Source of the DNA: Novosphingobium panipatense
GTDB taxonomy: Bacteria; Pseudomonadota; Alphaproteobacteria; Sphingomonadales; Sphingomonadaceae
Assembly: GCF_002149965.1 (NCBI RefSeq)
Contig: NZ_MSQB01000018.1
Coordinates: 11,677-75,676 of the forward strand
Direction: 5' to 3'
DNA: 64,000 nt
In this document: positions 1 through 7,608 of the stretch, one piece after another
Position numbering within the stretch: the first letter of the stretch is position 1
Layout: each line of letters starts with the position of its first letter
Notes under the pieces: model-generated
Database searches by the model: none
Seen by the model: only the letters and a program-made list of their open reading frames with translations
Told to the model about the DNA's origin: nothing
Program-made: the position numbers and the translations under genes

Positions 1-26
1 CAAAAATGGCCGAACGGCCATTTTTG
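1..26. terminator. Rho-independent terminator hairpin of an upstream gene
   Basis: A perfect palindrome with an 11-bp stem and a GAAC loop. The stem ends in A5 on one side and T5 on the other, so it could stop transcription on either strand. It probably ends the gene left of the window. Confidence 0.75.
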
Positions 27-123
27 CCGGTCGTGAGACCGGACCAAAATCCTCACAGTTGAGTTGTCACACAGGGCCTCTATATGCGGCAGTTCGCGAT
101 TATCGCGTTAAGGAGACAGATTG

Positions 124-1335
124 GTGAGCAAGGTTCTGGTGATCGGCGCAGGCGGCGTCGGTTCTGTCGCGGTCCACAAGATGGCGATGAATCCCGACAT
201 CTTCTCGGACATTCACCTCGCCAGCCGCACGGTTTCCAAGTGCGAGGCGATTGCCGAATCGGTCAAGCAGCGCACCGGCGTCTCGATCAGCACTTATGCG
301 ATCGACGCCGACGATGTGGCCGCGACCAGCGAACTGATCCGCTCGATCGGCCCCAAGCTCGTCGTCAATCTCGCGCTGCCCTACCAGGACCTCGCGATCA
401 TGGACGCGTGCCTGGCGACGGGCGTGAACTACATGGACACCGCGAACTACGAGCCCAAGGACGTGGCCAAGTTCGAGTATCACTGGCAGTGGGCCTACCA
501 GGACAAGTTCAAGGAAGCGGGCCTTACCGCGCTGCTCGGTTCGGGCTTCGATCCGGGCGTCACTTCGGTCTTCGCGATGTGGCTCAAGAAGCACAAGCTC
601 AAGACCATCCGCACGCTCGACATCCTCGACTGCAATGGCGGCGACCACGGCCAGGCCTTCGCGACGAACTTCAACCCGGAAATCAACATCCGCGAAGTCA
701 CCGCGCCTGCCCGCCATTGGGAGAACGGCGAATTCGTCGAGACCCCGGCGATGGGCGTGAAGCAGAGCTTCGACTTCGAAGCCGTCGGCCCCAAGAACAT
801 GTACATGATGTACCACGAGGAACTGGAAAGCCTCGCGAAGTTCATCCCCGAAATGGAGCGCGCGCGCTTCTGGATGACCTTCGGTGACGAGTACATCAAG
901 CACCTCACCGTGCTGCAGAACGTCGGCATGACCCGCATCGATCCGGTGATCTACAACGGCGTGGAAATCATTCCGCTGCAGTTCCTCAAGGCCGTGCTGC
1001 CCGAGCCCAGCTCGCTTGGTTCGACCACCAAGGGCAAGACCAACATCGGCGACATCGCGACCGGCGAAGCGCTGGACGGTTCGGGCGAGAAGACGTTCTA
1101 CATCAAGAACATCTGCGATCACGAAGATGCCTTTGCCGAAACCGGCAACCAAGCCGTCAGCTACACCACCGGCGTCCCGGCGATGATCGGCGCGGCCATG
1201 CTGCTGACCGGCAAGTGGAGCGGTGCGGGCGTGTTCAACATGGAGCAGTTCGATCCCGACCCCTACATGGACATGCTCAACCAGCATGGCCTGCCCTGGA
1301 CGGTCGAGGAACTCGACGGACCTCTGGCGTTCTGA
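124..1335 (+). CDS. Carboxynorspermidine/carboxyspermidine synthase (saccharopine dehydrogenase family)
   Basis: NAD(P)H-dependent enzyme that condenses aspartate semialdehyde with a diamine (putrescine or diaminopropane) to give carboxyspermidine or carboxynorspermidine, in the cytoplasm. The N-terminus has a Rossmann motif, KVLVIGAGGVGSVA, at about residues 3-16, followed by the saccharopine dehydrogenase-like region (GSGFDPGVTSVFA, NFNPEINIREV). Length 403 residues is normal. A TTG at 121 and a GTG at 124 are adjacent; GTG is chosen because AGGAG at 111-115 then sits 8 bases upstream and the protein begins like its relatives (MSKVLVIG). The matching decarboxylase lies at 2190 and ornithine decarboxylase at 3763, so the window encodes the aspartate-semialdehyde route to spermidine, which needs no S-adenosylmethionine decarboxylase. 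Its stop overlaps the start of the next gene by one base (TGATG). Family is certain; exact diamine preference is inferred. Confidence 0.9.
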   Translation: MSKVLVIGAGGVGSVAVHKMAMNPDIFSDIHLASRTVSKCEAIAESVKQRTGVSISTYAIDADDVAATSELIRSIGPKLVVNLALPYQDLAIMDACLATGVNYMDTANYEPKDVAKFEYHWQWAYQDKFKEAGLTALLGSGFDPGVTSVFAMWLKKHKLKTIRTLDILDCNGGDHGQAFATNFNPEINIREVTAPARHWENGEFVETPAMGVKQSFDFEAVGPKNMYMMYHEELESLAKFIPEMERARFWMTFGDEYIKHLTVLQNVGMTRIDPVIYNGVEIIPLQFLKAVLPEPSSLGSTTKGKTNIGDIATGEALDGSGEKTFYIKNICDHEDAFAETGNQAVSYTTGVPAMIGAAMLLTGKWSGAGVFNMEQFDPDPYMDMLNQHGLPWTVEELDGPLAF

Positions 1336-1745
1336 TGCGCAGCTTGCGGACCGTCCTCGTCGCGGCCTTCGGCGCGCTCGCGCTGGTCGGCTGCGCGCCG
1401 CAGGACGGTCCGCAGCCTCCCACTCCGCCCGCTGGCGGCGAAAAAGGCCAGGACCAGAGCTACAGCCGCGACATGGCTCCCGCGGATCGCGCAGCCTGCG
1501 AGGCTGAAGGCGGCACCGTGCAGCGCCGCGGCAGGCTGGGCATGGAGCAATGCGTCCATGCCTATGCCGATGCGGGCAAGCAATGTACCGATTCCGCGCA
1601 GTGCCAGGGCAAGTGCGTCGGCAGCGCGGGTGCGGTCTCTCCCGACAAGGCGGCCAGTGGCACCTGTCAGGCCGACGACAGGCTCTACGGCTGCTATGCC
1701 GAAGTCAGGAACGGCAAGGCCGTCGCCGCGATCTGCGTCGACTGA
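1335..1745 (+). CDS. Small cysteine-rich lipoprotein
   Basis: A 136-residue predicted lipoprotein. The signal peptide (MRSLRTVLVAAFGALALVGC) ends in a lipobox LVGC with the acylated Cys at residue 20. A Pro/Gly-rich linker follows, then a domain with eight cysteines, which could form four disulfides in the periplasm. The start codon overlaps the stop of the upstream synthase, so translation is probably coupled. I do not recognise the family and assign no function. Its place between the two carboxyspermidine pathway genes suggests co-expression with polyamine synthesis, but no biochemical link is visible. Confidence 0.75.
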   Translation: MRSLRTVLVAAFGALALVGCAPQDGPQPPTPPAGGEKGQDQSYSRDMAPADRAACEAEGGTVQRRGRLGMEQCVHAYADAGKQCTDSAQCQGKCVGSAGAVSPDKAASGTCQADDRLYGCYAEVRNGKAVAAICVD

Positions 1746-1751
1746 GCGGCC

Positions 1752-2102
1752 ATGAACTGGACTTTCGTAGCGCCCGTGGCCATGCTCGCGGGCTCCAATC
1801 TCTTCATGAACACGGCGTGGTACCTGCATCTCAAGATGCCGGGCAAGGCGCTGTGGGTGGCGATCGCCATGAGCTGGGGCATCGCCTTCTTCGAATATTG
1901 CCTGGCCGTGCCCGCGAACCGCATCGGCAGCCAGGTCTATTCGCTGGGGCAGCTCAAGGTCCTTCAGGAGGCCATGTCGCTGACCGCCTTCGTGCTGGTG
2001 GCCTGGGCGCTGTTCGGGCAGAAACCGGGCCTGAACGAGATCGTCGGCTTCGCACTGGTCGGGGCAGGGGCGTGGTTCATCTTCAAGGGGCCGTTCGGCT
2101 GA
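1752..2102 (+). CDS. DMT/DUF486 family small membrane protein
   Basis: A 116-residue inner membrane protein with about four transmembrane segments, beginning MNWTFVAPVAMLAGSNLFMNTAWY. The pattern, including WYLHLK and the internal segment AVPANRIGSQ, matches the DUF486 family of drug/metabolite-transporter-like small proteins, whose substrates are unknown. It starts 6 bases after the lipoprotein stop, so it is in the same operon. Polyamine export or uptake is a tempting guess from context only. Confidence 0.75.
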   Translation: MNWTFVAPVAMLAGSNLFMNTAWYLHLKMPGKALWVAIAMSWGIAFFEYCLAVPANRIGSQVYSLGQLKVLQEAMSLTAFVLVAWALFGQKPGLNEIVGFALVGAGAWFIFKGPFG

Positions 2103-2189
2103 CACGTTCTTGAAGCTGGGCTTGGCCGAGGCCATCTGGTTGAAAAATTCGGCTCCCTTCGCTGAGCCACCCGAAAGGATTGAACGAAC

Positions 2190-3368
2190 ATGGAAACCCG
2201 CGCCGGCGATCCGGGAGCCTTTGCCCACTTCGACCTGTCGCGCGTCGACAGCCCCAGCTTCGTGGTCGATGCCGCGAAACTCAGGGATAACCTTCGCATC
2301 CTTGCCGACATCGGCGAGCGATCGGGCGCCAAGGTGCTGTCTGCGCTGAAGGCGTTTTCCATGTGGTCCACCGCGCCGATCGTGGGCGAATATCTCGACG
2401 GCGTCTGCGCCTCGGGCCTGTGGGAGGCGCGCCTCGCCAGCGAGTTCTACGACGGCGAGATCGCGACCTATTGCGCCGCCTACAAGGAACAGGACCTCGA
2501 CGAGATCCTGCGCCTCTCGGATCATGTGATCTTCAATTCGCCGATGCAGATCGAGCGCTTCTGGGCGCAGATCGAGGCGGCCCGCGCGCGCGGCGAGGCT
2601 TTCGACATCGGCCTGCGGGTCAATCCGATGCATGCCGAAGGCGAAGTGCCCAAGTACGATCCCTGCGCCCCGCACTCGCGGCTTGGCTTCCCGATCAACC
2701 AGCTGACCGAAGAGCACGTCGAGATGATCGACGGCATCCACATGCACACTCTGTGCGAGCAGGACTTCGAACCGCTGCGCCGCACCTGGGACAAGGCTTT
2801 CGACTATCTCGAGCCGTTCTTCGGTCAGTTCAAGTGGATCAACCTGGGCGGCGGGCACCACATCACCCGCGCCGACTATCAGCGCGACGAACTCGTCGAG
2901 TTCCTGATCGACCTTCAGGAAGACACCGGCGCCGAAGTCTACATCGAACCGGGTGAGGCGGTTGCGCTCGATGCCGGGATCCTCGTCGGTTCGGTGCTCG
3001 ACACGTCGTTCAACGGCATGCCGGTGGCGATCGTGGACGTTTCGGCGACCTGCCACATGCCCGACGTGATCGAGGCGCCCTATCGCCCGGCCATGCTGGG
3101 TGAAAAGGAGGAAGGCGAAGGCGAACCCGTGCGTCTTGGCGGGCCGTCCTGCCTCGCGGGGGATGTCATCGGCGATTACATCCTGCCGGTGGATGCCGAA
3201 CCGGGCGCGCGCTTCGCGTTTCTCGACCAGGCGCATTATTCGATGGTCAAGACCACGACCTTCAACGGCGTGCCGCTGCCGTCGATCTGGCTGTGGGATT
3301 CGGAAACCGACTCGCTCGAATGCATTCGCCGCTTCGACTACGAGGATTTTCGTGGCCGCCTGAGCTGA
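2190..3368 (+). CDS. nspC: Carboxynorspermidine/carboxyspermidine decarboxylase
   Basis: PLP-dependent, alanine racemase-fold decarboxylase that converts carboxyspermidine (or carboxynorspermidine) to spermidine (or norspermidine), the last step of the pathway begun by the gene at 124. It has 392 residues. The probable PLP lysine is Lys54 in SALKAFSMW. Other family marks are GFPINQLTEEH, HMHTLCEQDFEPL, the phosphate-binding glycines NLGGGHH, and IEPGEAV. The ATG at 2190 has a GAAAGGA ribosome site about 10 bases upstream. It follows the DUF486 gene by 87 bp with no terminator visible, so it is probably in the same operon. Confidence 0.92.
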   Translation: METRAGDPGAFAHFDLSRVDSPSFVVDAAKLRDNLRILADIGERSGAKVLSALKAFSMWSTAPIVGEYLDGVCASGLWEARLASEFYDGEIATYCAAYKEQDLDEILRLSDHVIFNSPMQIERFWAQIEAARARGEAFDIGLRVNPMHAEGEVPKYDPCAPHSRLGFPINQLTEEHVEMIDGIHMHTLCEQDFEPLRRTWDKAFDYLEPFFGQFKWINLGGGHHITRADYQRDELVEFLIDLQEDTGAEVYIEPGEAVALDAGILVGSVLDTSFNGMPVAIVDVSATCHMPDVIEAPYRPAMLGEKEEGEGEPVRLGGPSCLAGDVIGDYILPVDAEPGARFAFLDQAHYSMVKTTTFNGVPLPSIWLWDSETDSLECIRRFDYEDFRGRLS

Positions 3369-3762
3369 TCGGCGCGCCGGATTCGATGGGGCAAACGGCG
3401 CGTGACGGCTCGATACGTCCCGCGATTGCCCCATTCGGTCCCTTCAGGGTCGAATCGCACGAAACGGCAGGGCGCCGCCGCGCATTGTAACCGTGAAAAC
3501 CGTGTCGCCCGTGGTGATTGCGTTTCACCGGGCGGCAGTTAGATCATGCGGATCAAGATATTGTAATATCTTGGTAAAATTGAACGGAGAGACGGCATGA
3601 GCCTTCAGGCGATCTCCCTTTGTGACGTTTCTGTGAAACAGGCCTTTTTTCACTTGCGATTCAGCTTGGGGGTCCTATATCCCGCCCCTCGCTGCCCCAT
3701 GGGGACTTCCAAACCGCAAGGCAGCTTTTGTCTTTAACAATTCCGTTTGGGGGTCCCTTGAG
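3369..3762 (+). promoter_or_regulatory. Structured leader of ornithine decarboxylase (candidate attenuator, speF-leader position)
   Basis: A 394-bp stretch without a long gene. It contains: a bulged hairpin at 3506-3534 (CGCCC then GGTGA pairing with TCACC then GGGCG); a 9-bp hairpin at 3554-3573; and a repeated motif TTGGGGGTCC at 3666-3675 and 3747-3756. The segment 3702-3714 can pair with the first copy (10 bp, two G.U) or with the second copy extended to 3745-3757 (13 bp, two G.U). The second copy is also the G-rich ribosome site 9 bases before the TTG start at 3763. The pairings are therefore mutually exclusive and one hides the ribosome site. A conserved RNA motif upstream of alphaproteobacterial ornithine decarboxylase genes (speF motif) is known; whether this matches it needs a covariance-model search. 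Confidence 0.6.
3597..3737 (+). CDS. Possible 46-residue upstream open reading frame in the decarboxylase leader
   Basis: ATG at 3597 with a GGAGAGA site about 5 bases upstream, stop TAA at 3735. The peptide starts MSLQAISLCDVSVKQAFFHL. The frame runs through the first hairpin arm and through the switching segment at 3702-3714, and ends 26 bases before the decarboxylase start. A translating ribosome would thus disrupt either hairpin. In gammaproteobacteria an ornithine-sensing leader peptide (SpeFL) controls speF; an analogous role here is an inference from position alone, with no sequence similarity claimed. It may equally be non-coding leader RNA. Confidence 0.3.
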   Translation: MSLQAISLCDVSVKQAFFHLRFSLGVLYPAPRCPMGTSKPQGSFCL

Positions 3763-4986
3763 TTGCTCGAATTTCTTGACGCACCGGCCGTAGCGCGCGC
3801 AATCGCGCCCGACGAACCCGTTATCCTGAACCGCCCGCACGCTGCTGCGCGCGCCGCTCGTTTCTTCGCCACGAAGTTCCCGGGCAAGGCGCTCTATGCC
3901 GTGAAGGCGAATCCCTCGCCGGATCTCATCAAGATCCTCTGGGCGAACGGCATCACGCATTACGACGTCGCCTCGATCGGCGAAGTCCGCATGGTCCGCG
4001 CCGCTCTGCCCGACGCGACGCTGTGCTTCATGCACCCGGTGAAGACCGCCAGCGCCATTCGCGAAGCCTATTTCGAACACGGCGTGCGCACCTTCAGCCT
4101 CGACACGATCGAGGAAGTCGAGAAGATCCTCGATGCCACCACCGATACCGAAGGTAACCGCGCCACGGACCTGCGGCTCTGCGTGCGCCTGCGCGTCTCT
4201 TCCGAATATTCGGAACTGAGCCTGGCCTCGAAGTTCGGCGTGGATCTGGCGGATGCGGGCGAACTGCTCCAGGCCACCCGTCAGGTGGCGGACTGGCTGG
4301 GCGTGTGCTTCCATGTCGGTTCGCAGGCGATGACGCCTTTCGCCTATGTCCAGGCGCTGGAGCGTGCCCGCGCGGCGATCGCCGATGCCGGTGTCGTCAT
4401 CGACATGATTGACGTCGGCGGCGGTTTCCCCTCGGTCTATCCGGGCATGGAACCTCCGCCGCTGGAAGACTACTTCCAGGTGATCCACCGTCACTTCGAA
4501 GCCCTGCCGATTGCTTACAACGCCGAACTGTGGTGCGAGCCCGGTCGTGCGCTGTCGGCCGAGTACAGCTCGATGATCGTCAAGGTCGAGAAGCGTCGCG
4601 GCGACGAACTCTACATCAACGAGGGTGCCTATGGCGCACTCTACGATGCGGCGCACGTGGCCTGGCGTTTCCCGGTGAAGTGCATCTCGCGCGAGATGGC
4701 GGTCGGCGGCGAGCGTTCCGAGGAGCTTCAGGGCTTCTCGTTCTACGGCCCGACTTGCGACGATGCCGACTTCATGGAAGGCCCGTTCATGCTTCCCGCC
4801 GACATCAAGGCGGGCGACTGGATCGAAGTGGGCATGCTCGGTGCTTACGGCGCGGCGATGCGCACGGCCTTCAACGGCTTCGGCACCGGCGAAGTGCTGA
4901 ACGTCTCGGACGAGCCGATGGCGAGCCTCTACACCGGCGAGCGCAAGGACCCGCGCGTGTCTGACAACGTGGTTTCGCTGCGCTGA
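3763..4986 (+). CDS. Ornithine decarboxylase (fold type III, group IV)
   Basis: PLP-dependent cytoplasmic decarboxylase that makes putrescine from ornithine; some relatives also accept lysine. It has 407 residues. Visible motifs: PLP lysine Lys48 in ALYAVKAN, HVGSQ at 184-188, the phosphate-binding GGGFP at 219-223, EPGRAL at 259-264, and the active-site Cys332 in GPTCDDADF. The start is TTG at 3763, preceded by the G-rich motif at 3749-3753 that doubles as part of the leader switch. Putrescine is the substrate of the synthase at 124, so the block forms a complete ornithine-to-spermidine pathway. A strong terminator follows at 5012. Confidence 0.92.
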   Translation: MLEFLDAPAVARAIAPDEPVILNRPHAAARAARFFATKFPGKALYAVKANPSPDLIKILWANGITHYDVASIGEVRMVRAALPDATLCFMHPVKTASAIREAYFEHGVRTFSLDTIEEVEKILDATTDTEGNRATDLRLCVRLRVSSEYSELSLASKFGVDLADAGELLQATRQVADWLGVCFHVGSQAMTPFAYVQALERARAAIADAGVVIDMIDVGGGFPSVYPGMEPPPLEDYFQVIHRHFEALPIAYNAELWCEPGRALSAEYSSMIVKVEKRRGDELYINEGAYGALYDAAHVAWRFPVKCISREMAVGGERSEELQGFSFYGPTCDDADFMEGPFMLPADIKAGDWIEVGMLGAYGAAMRTAFNGFGTGEVLNVSDEPMASLYTGERKDPRVSDNVVSLR

Positions 4987-5007
4987 TCTGATCGGAGTGC
5001 GTACAGA

Positions 5008-5043
5008 AAAGCCCGCTGGAACTTCGGTTCCGGCGGGTTTTTT
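5008..5043 (+). terminator. Rho-independent terminator after ornithine decarboxylase
   Basis: 11-bp stem (5012-5022 with 5027-5037, one G.T pair), TTCG tetraloop, followed by six T at 5038-5043. Confidence 0.9.
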
Positions 5044-5055
5044 CGTATTCGAAAC

Positions 5056-5084
5056 CGTCGTCCCGGACTTGATCCGGGACGACG
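5056..5084. repeat. Short palindromic (REP-like) element
   Basis: Perfect 12-bp stem with loop CTTGA, core TCCCGGACTTGATCCGGGA. Hairpins with this core recur between genes in many alphaproteobacterial genomes. It lies between the convergent decarboxylase and oxidoreductase genes. Confidence 0.6.
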
Positions 5085-5093
5085 CGATCAGCC

Positions 5094-6194
5094 TCAGGCC
5101 TGGACGAAGAGGTCCTTGTAGACGCGTGGCTGGCAGCGCAGGAACTGCGGCGCGGCCTTGACCGTCGCACCCAGCGCGGCGGCGGCGTGCCAGGGCCAGC
5201 GGGGGTCGTAGAGCACGGTGCGGGCAAGGCCGATCATGTCTGCCTCGCCGGTGGCGACGATCGCCTCGGCCTGTTCGGGCTCGGTGATGAGGCCCACGGC
5301 GATCACCGGCATGGAGACGGCTTCCCTGACCTTGCGGGCGAGCGGAACCTGGTAGTTCGGGCCGACCGGGATCTTCTGCCCGGCGTCCAGTCCGCCGCTG
5401 GAGACGTGATAGGCCGCGCAGCCGCGTGCCTCCAGTGCCTTGGCGAAGGCCACGGTCTGCTCGATGTCCCAGCCGCCCTCGACCCAGTCGGTGCCCGAGA
5501 CGCGCATCGTCACCGGCTTGTCGGCAGGGAAAGCCGCGCGCACGGCGTCGTAGACTTCCAGCGGGAAGCGCATGCGGTTTTCGAGGCTGCCGCCATATTC
5601 GTCCTCGCGCCGGTTGGAGAGCGGGGAGAGGAACTGGTGGAGCAGGTAGCCGTGGGCGCCGTGGATCTGGACGGCGTCGATGCCGAGCCGGGCTGCGCGG
5701 CGGGCGGCATCTGCGAAAGCGTCGCGAATGCGGTCGAGACCGGCCTTGTCGAGCGCCTCGGGCGCGTTCTCATGGGCAAGGAAGGGTAAGTCGGAGGCGG
5801 ATACCGTCTGCCAGCCATTCTCTGCGTCGGGTGCGATCTGTCCGCCGCCGTCCCAGGGCTTGGCGGTGCTGGCCTTGCGTCCTGCGTGGCCAAGCTGGAT
5901 GGCGATAGGCATGTCCGACCAGCGGCGCACCGATTCCAGCACTTTGCCCATGGCGGTTTCGGTCTCATCGTCCCAGAGGCCGACGTCGGCGTAGGAAATG
6001 CGGCCTTCGGGGGCGACGGCAGTGGCCTCGATGGTGAGGATGCCCGCGCCGGATTGGGCGAGATTGCCGAGGTGCATGGCATGCCAGTCGGTCATCCGCC
6101 CGTCTTCCGCCGAATACTGGCACATCGGGGCGATGACGATGCGATTGGCAAGGGTGAGGTTGCCGATGGTGATCGGCTCGAACAGCTTGGCCAT
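5094..6194 (-). CDS. NADH:flavin oxidoreductase (Old Yellow Enzyme, YqjM-like)
   Basis: FMN-dependent TIM-barrel enoate reductase of 366 residues that reduces activated C=C bonds; the natural substrate is unknown. It starts MAKLFEPITIGNLTLANRIV. The MCQYSAEDG segment carries the cysteine typical of the thermophilic-like (YqjM) subclass. IQLGHAGRK, the substrate-binding QIHGAHGYLLHQFLSP, NRREDEYGGSLENR and the C-terminal GLARTVLYDPRWPWHAA are also present. ATG at 6194 is preferred over an upstream in-frame start at 6278 because an AAAGGA site lies just before it and the N-terminus matches relatives. Confidence 0.9.
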   Translation of the reverse strand: MAKLFEPITIGNLTLANRIVIAPMCQYSAEDGRMTDWHAMHLGNLAQSGAGILTIEATAVAPEGRISYADVGLWDDETETAMGKVLESVRRWSDMPIAIQLGHAGRKASTAKPWDGGGQIAPDAENGWQTVSASDLPFLAHENAPEALDKAGLDRIRDAFADAARRAARLGIDAVQIHGAHGYLLHQFLSPLSNRREDEYGGSLENRMRFPLEVYDAVRAAFPADKPVTMRVSGTDWVEGGWDIEQTVAFAKALEARGCAAYHVSSGGLDAGQKIPVGPNYQVPLARKVREAVSMPVIAVGLITEPEQAEAIVATGEADMIGLARTVLYDPRWPWHAAAALGATVKAAPQFLRCQPRVYKDLFVQA

Positions 6195-6265
6195 GGAAGT
6201 CCTTTTGATCGTTGTCGCGGGGGAGGGGAGGCGACCGGGTGAACGTGGGGACGGCACGGCAAATG

Positions 6266-6300
6266 AAAAGGGCTCCACCGCCTTGGCGGGGAGCCCTTTT
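6266..6300. terminator. Bidirectional terminator hairpin
   Basis: Perfect outer 11-bp stem AAAAGGGCTCC/GGAGCCCTTTT enclosing a second CCGCC/GGCGG stem. It lies 45 bp beyond the hemA stop in the direction of hemA transcription and ends in T4 on either strand. Confidence 0.85.
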
Positions 6301-6344
6301 CGAAAGAATTTTTTGCGCCCGCAAAAGGCCTGAACGCGAAAGGC

Positions 6345-7559
6345 TCAGGCGGCGAGGCGCATTTCCAGCCGTTCCCAGATCTCGACGAGCGCTTCGGTGA
6401 GATTGCGCATCATCGCCTCGGTATGGGCCGGCCCGGGGGTGAAGCGCAGGCGTTCGGTGCCGCGCGGTACGGTGGGGAAATTGATCGGCTGCACATAGGC
6501 ACCGTATTCGGCGAGCAGGATGTCGCTGATCTTCTTGGCCCTGACCGGATCGCCGACCATGAGCGGCACGATGTGCGTGGTCGAATCCATCACCGGCAGG
6601 CCCGCATCGCGGAACATCTGCTTCATCATCGCGGCAGAGCGCTGCTGGCCCTCGCGCTCGGCGCTGGAGCTCTTGAGGTGCTTCACCGAAGCGAGCACGC
6701 CTGCCACCAGCACCGGCGAGAGCGAGGTGGTGAAGATGAAGCCGGGCGCATAGGAGCGGATGCAGTCGATGATCTTCTGGTCGGCGGCGATATAGCCGCC
6801 CATCACGCCGAACGCCTTGCCCAGCGTGCCCTCGATGATGTCGATGCGGTGCGCGGCCTCGTCACGGTCGGTAATGCCGCCGCCGCGCGGGCCGTACATG
6901 CCCACGGCGTGGACTTCGTCGATATAGGTGAGCGCGTTGTACTTTTCGGCAAGGTCGCAGATCGCGTGGATCGGGGCGACGTCTCCATCCATCGAATAGA
7001 CGGATTCGAAGGCGACCAGCTTGGGCAGGGCGGGATCGGTCTGGGCCAGCAGTTCCTCGAGGTGTTCGAGGTCGTTGTGGCGCCATACCCGCTTTTCGCA
7101 GCCCGAATTGCGGATGCCCGCGATCATCGAGGCGTGGTTCAGCTCGTCCGAGAAGATCACGCAGCCCGGCAGCAGCTTGGCGAGAGTGGAAAGCGTGGCG
7201 TCGTTCGAGACGTAGCCCGAAGTGAACAGCAGCGCGCCTTCCTTGCCGTGCAGGTCGGCAAGCTCGCTTTCGAGTTCGATGTGATAGTGGGTATTGCCGC
7301 CGATATTGCGCGTGCCGCCGGAACCGGCGCCGACGTCGTGCAGCGCCTCTTCCATGGCTTCGATCACCTTGGGGTGCTGGCCCATGGCAAGATAGTCGTT
7401 GGAGCACCACACGGTGATCGGCTTGGGGCCGTTGTGGCCGGCAAAGCAGCGGGCGTTCGGATAGGCGCCCTTGTTGCGCAGGATGTCGATGAAGACGCGG
7501 TAGCGGCCTTCCGAGTGGAGGCGCTCGATCGCCTGATCGAAAATGTGTTCGTAGTTCAC
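6345..7559 (-). CDS. hemA: 5-aminolevulinate synthase
   Basis: PLP enzyme of the alpha-oxoamine synthase family that condenses glycine with succinyl-CoA, the first step of haem synthesis in alphaproteobacteria (C4 pathway). It has 404 residues. The N-terminus MNYEHIFDQAIERLHSEGRYRVFIDI is the standard start of bacterial ALAS. The PLP lysine lies in IIEGTLGKAFG; VWCSNDYLAMG and GSGGTRNIGGN are also present. Translation is taken from GTG at 7559, which has AGGAAG about 8 bases upstream. In-frame ATGs further upstream would add an unrelated 52-residue extension. Confidence 0.95.
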   Translation of the reverse strand: MNYEHIFDQAIERLHSEGRYRVFIDILRNKGAYPNARCFAGHNGPKPITVWCSNDYLAMGQHPKVIEAMEEALHDVGAGSGGTRNIGGNTHYHIELESELADLHGKEGALLFTSGYVSNDATLSTLAKLLPGCVIFSDELNHASMIAGIRNSGCEKRVWRHNDLEHLEELLAQTDPALPKLVAFESVYSMDGDVAPIHAICDLAEKYNALTYIDEVHAVGMYGPRGGGITDRDEAAHRIDIIEGTLGKAFGVMGGYIAADQKIIDCIRSYAPGFIFTTSLSPVLVAGVLASVKHLKSSSAEREGQQRSAAMMKQMFRDAGLPVMDSTTHIVPLMVGDPVRAKKISDILLAEYGAYVQPINFPTVPRGTERLRFTPGPAHTEAMMRNLTEALVEIWERLEMRLAA

Positions 7560-7608
7560 CTGGGCACTTCCTGCGTTCGCCTTTGGGGGACTGTCTGTCC
7601 TTGGGCTG

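Noticed and set aside
1263..3434. A 723-codon minus-strand frame opposite the polyamine genes
   Set aside because: Antisense shadow rich in Arg/His/Asp; no ribosome site or domain.
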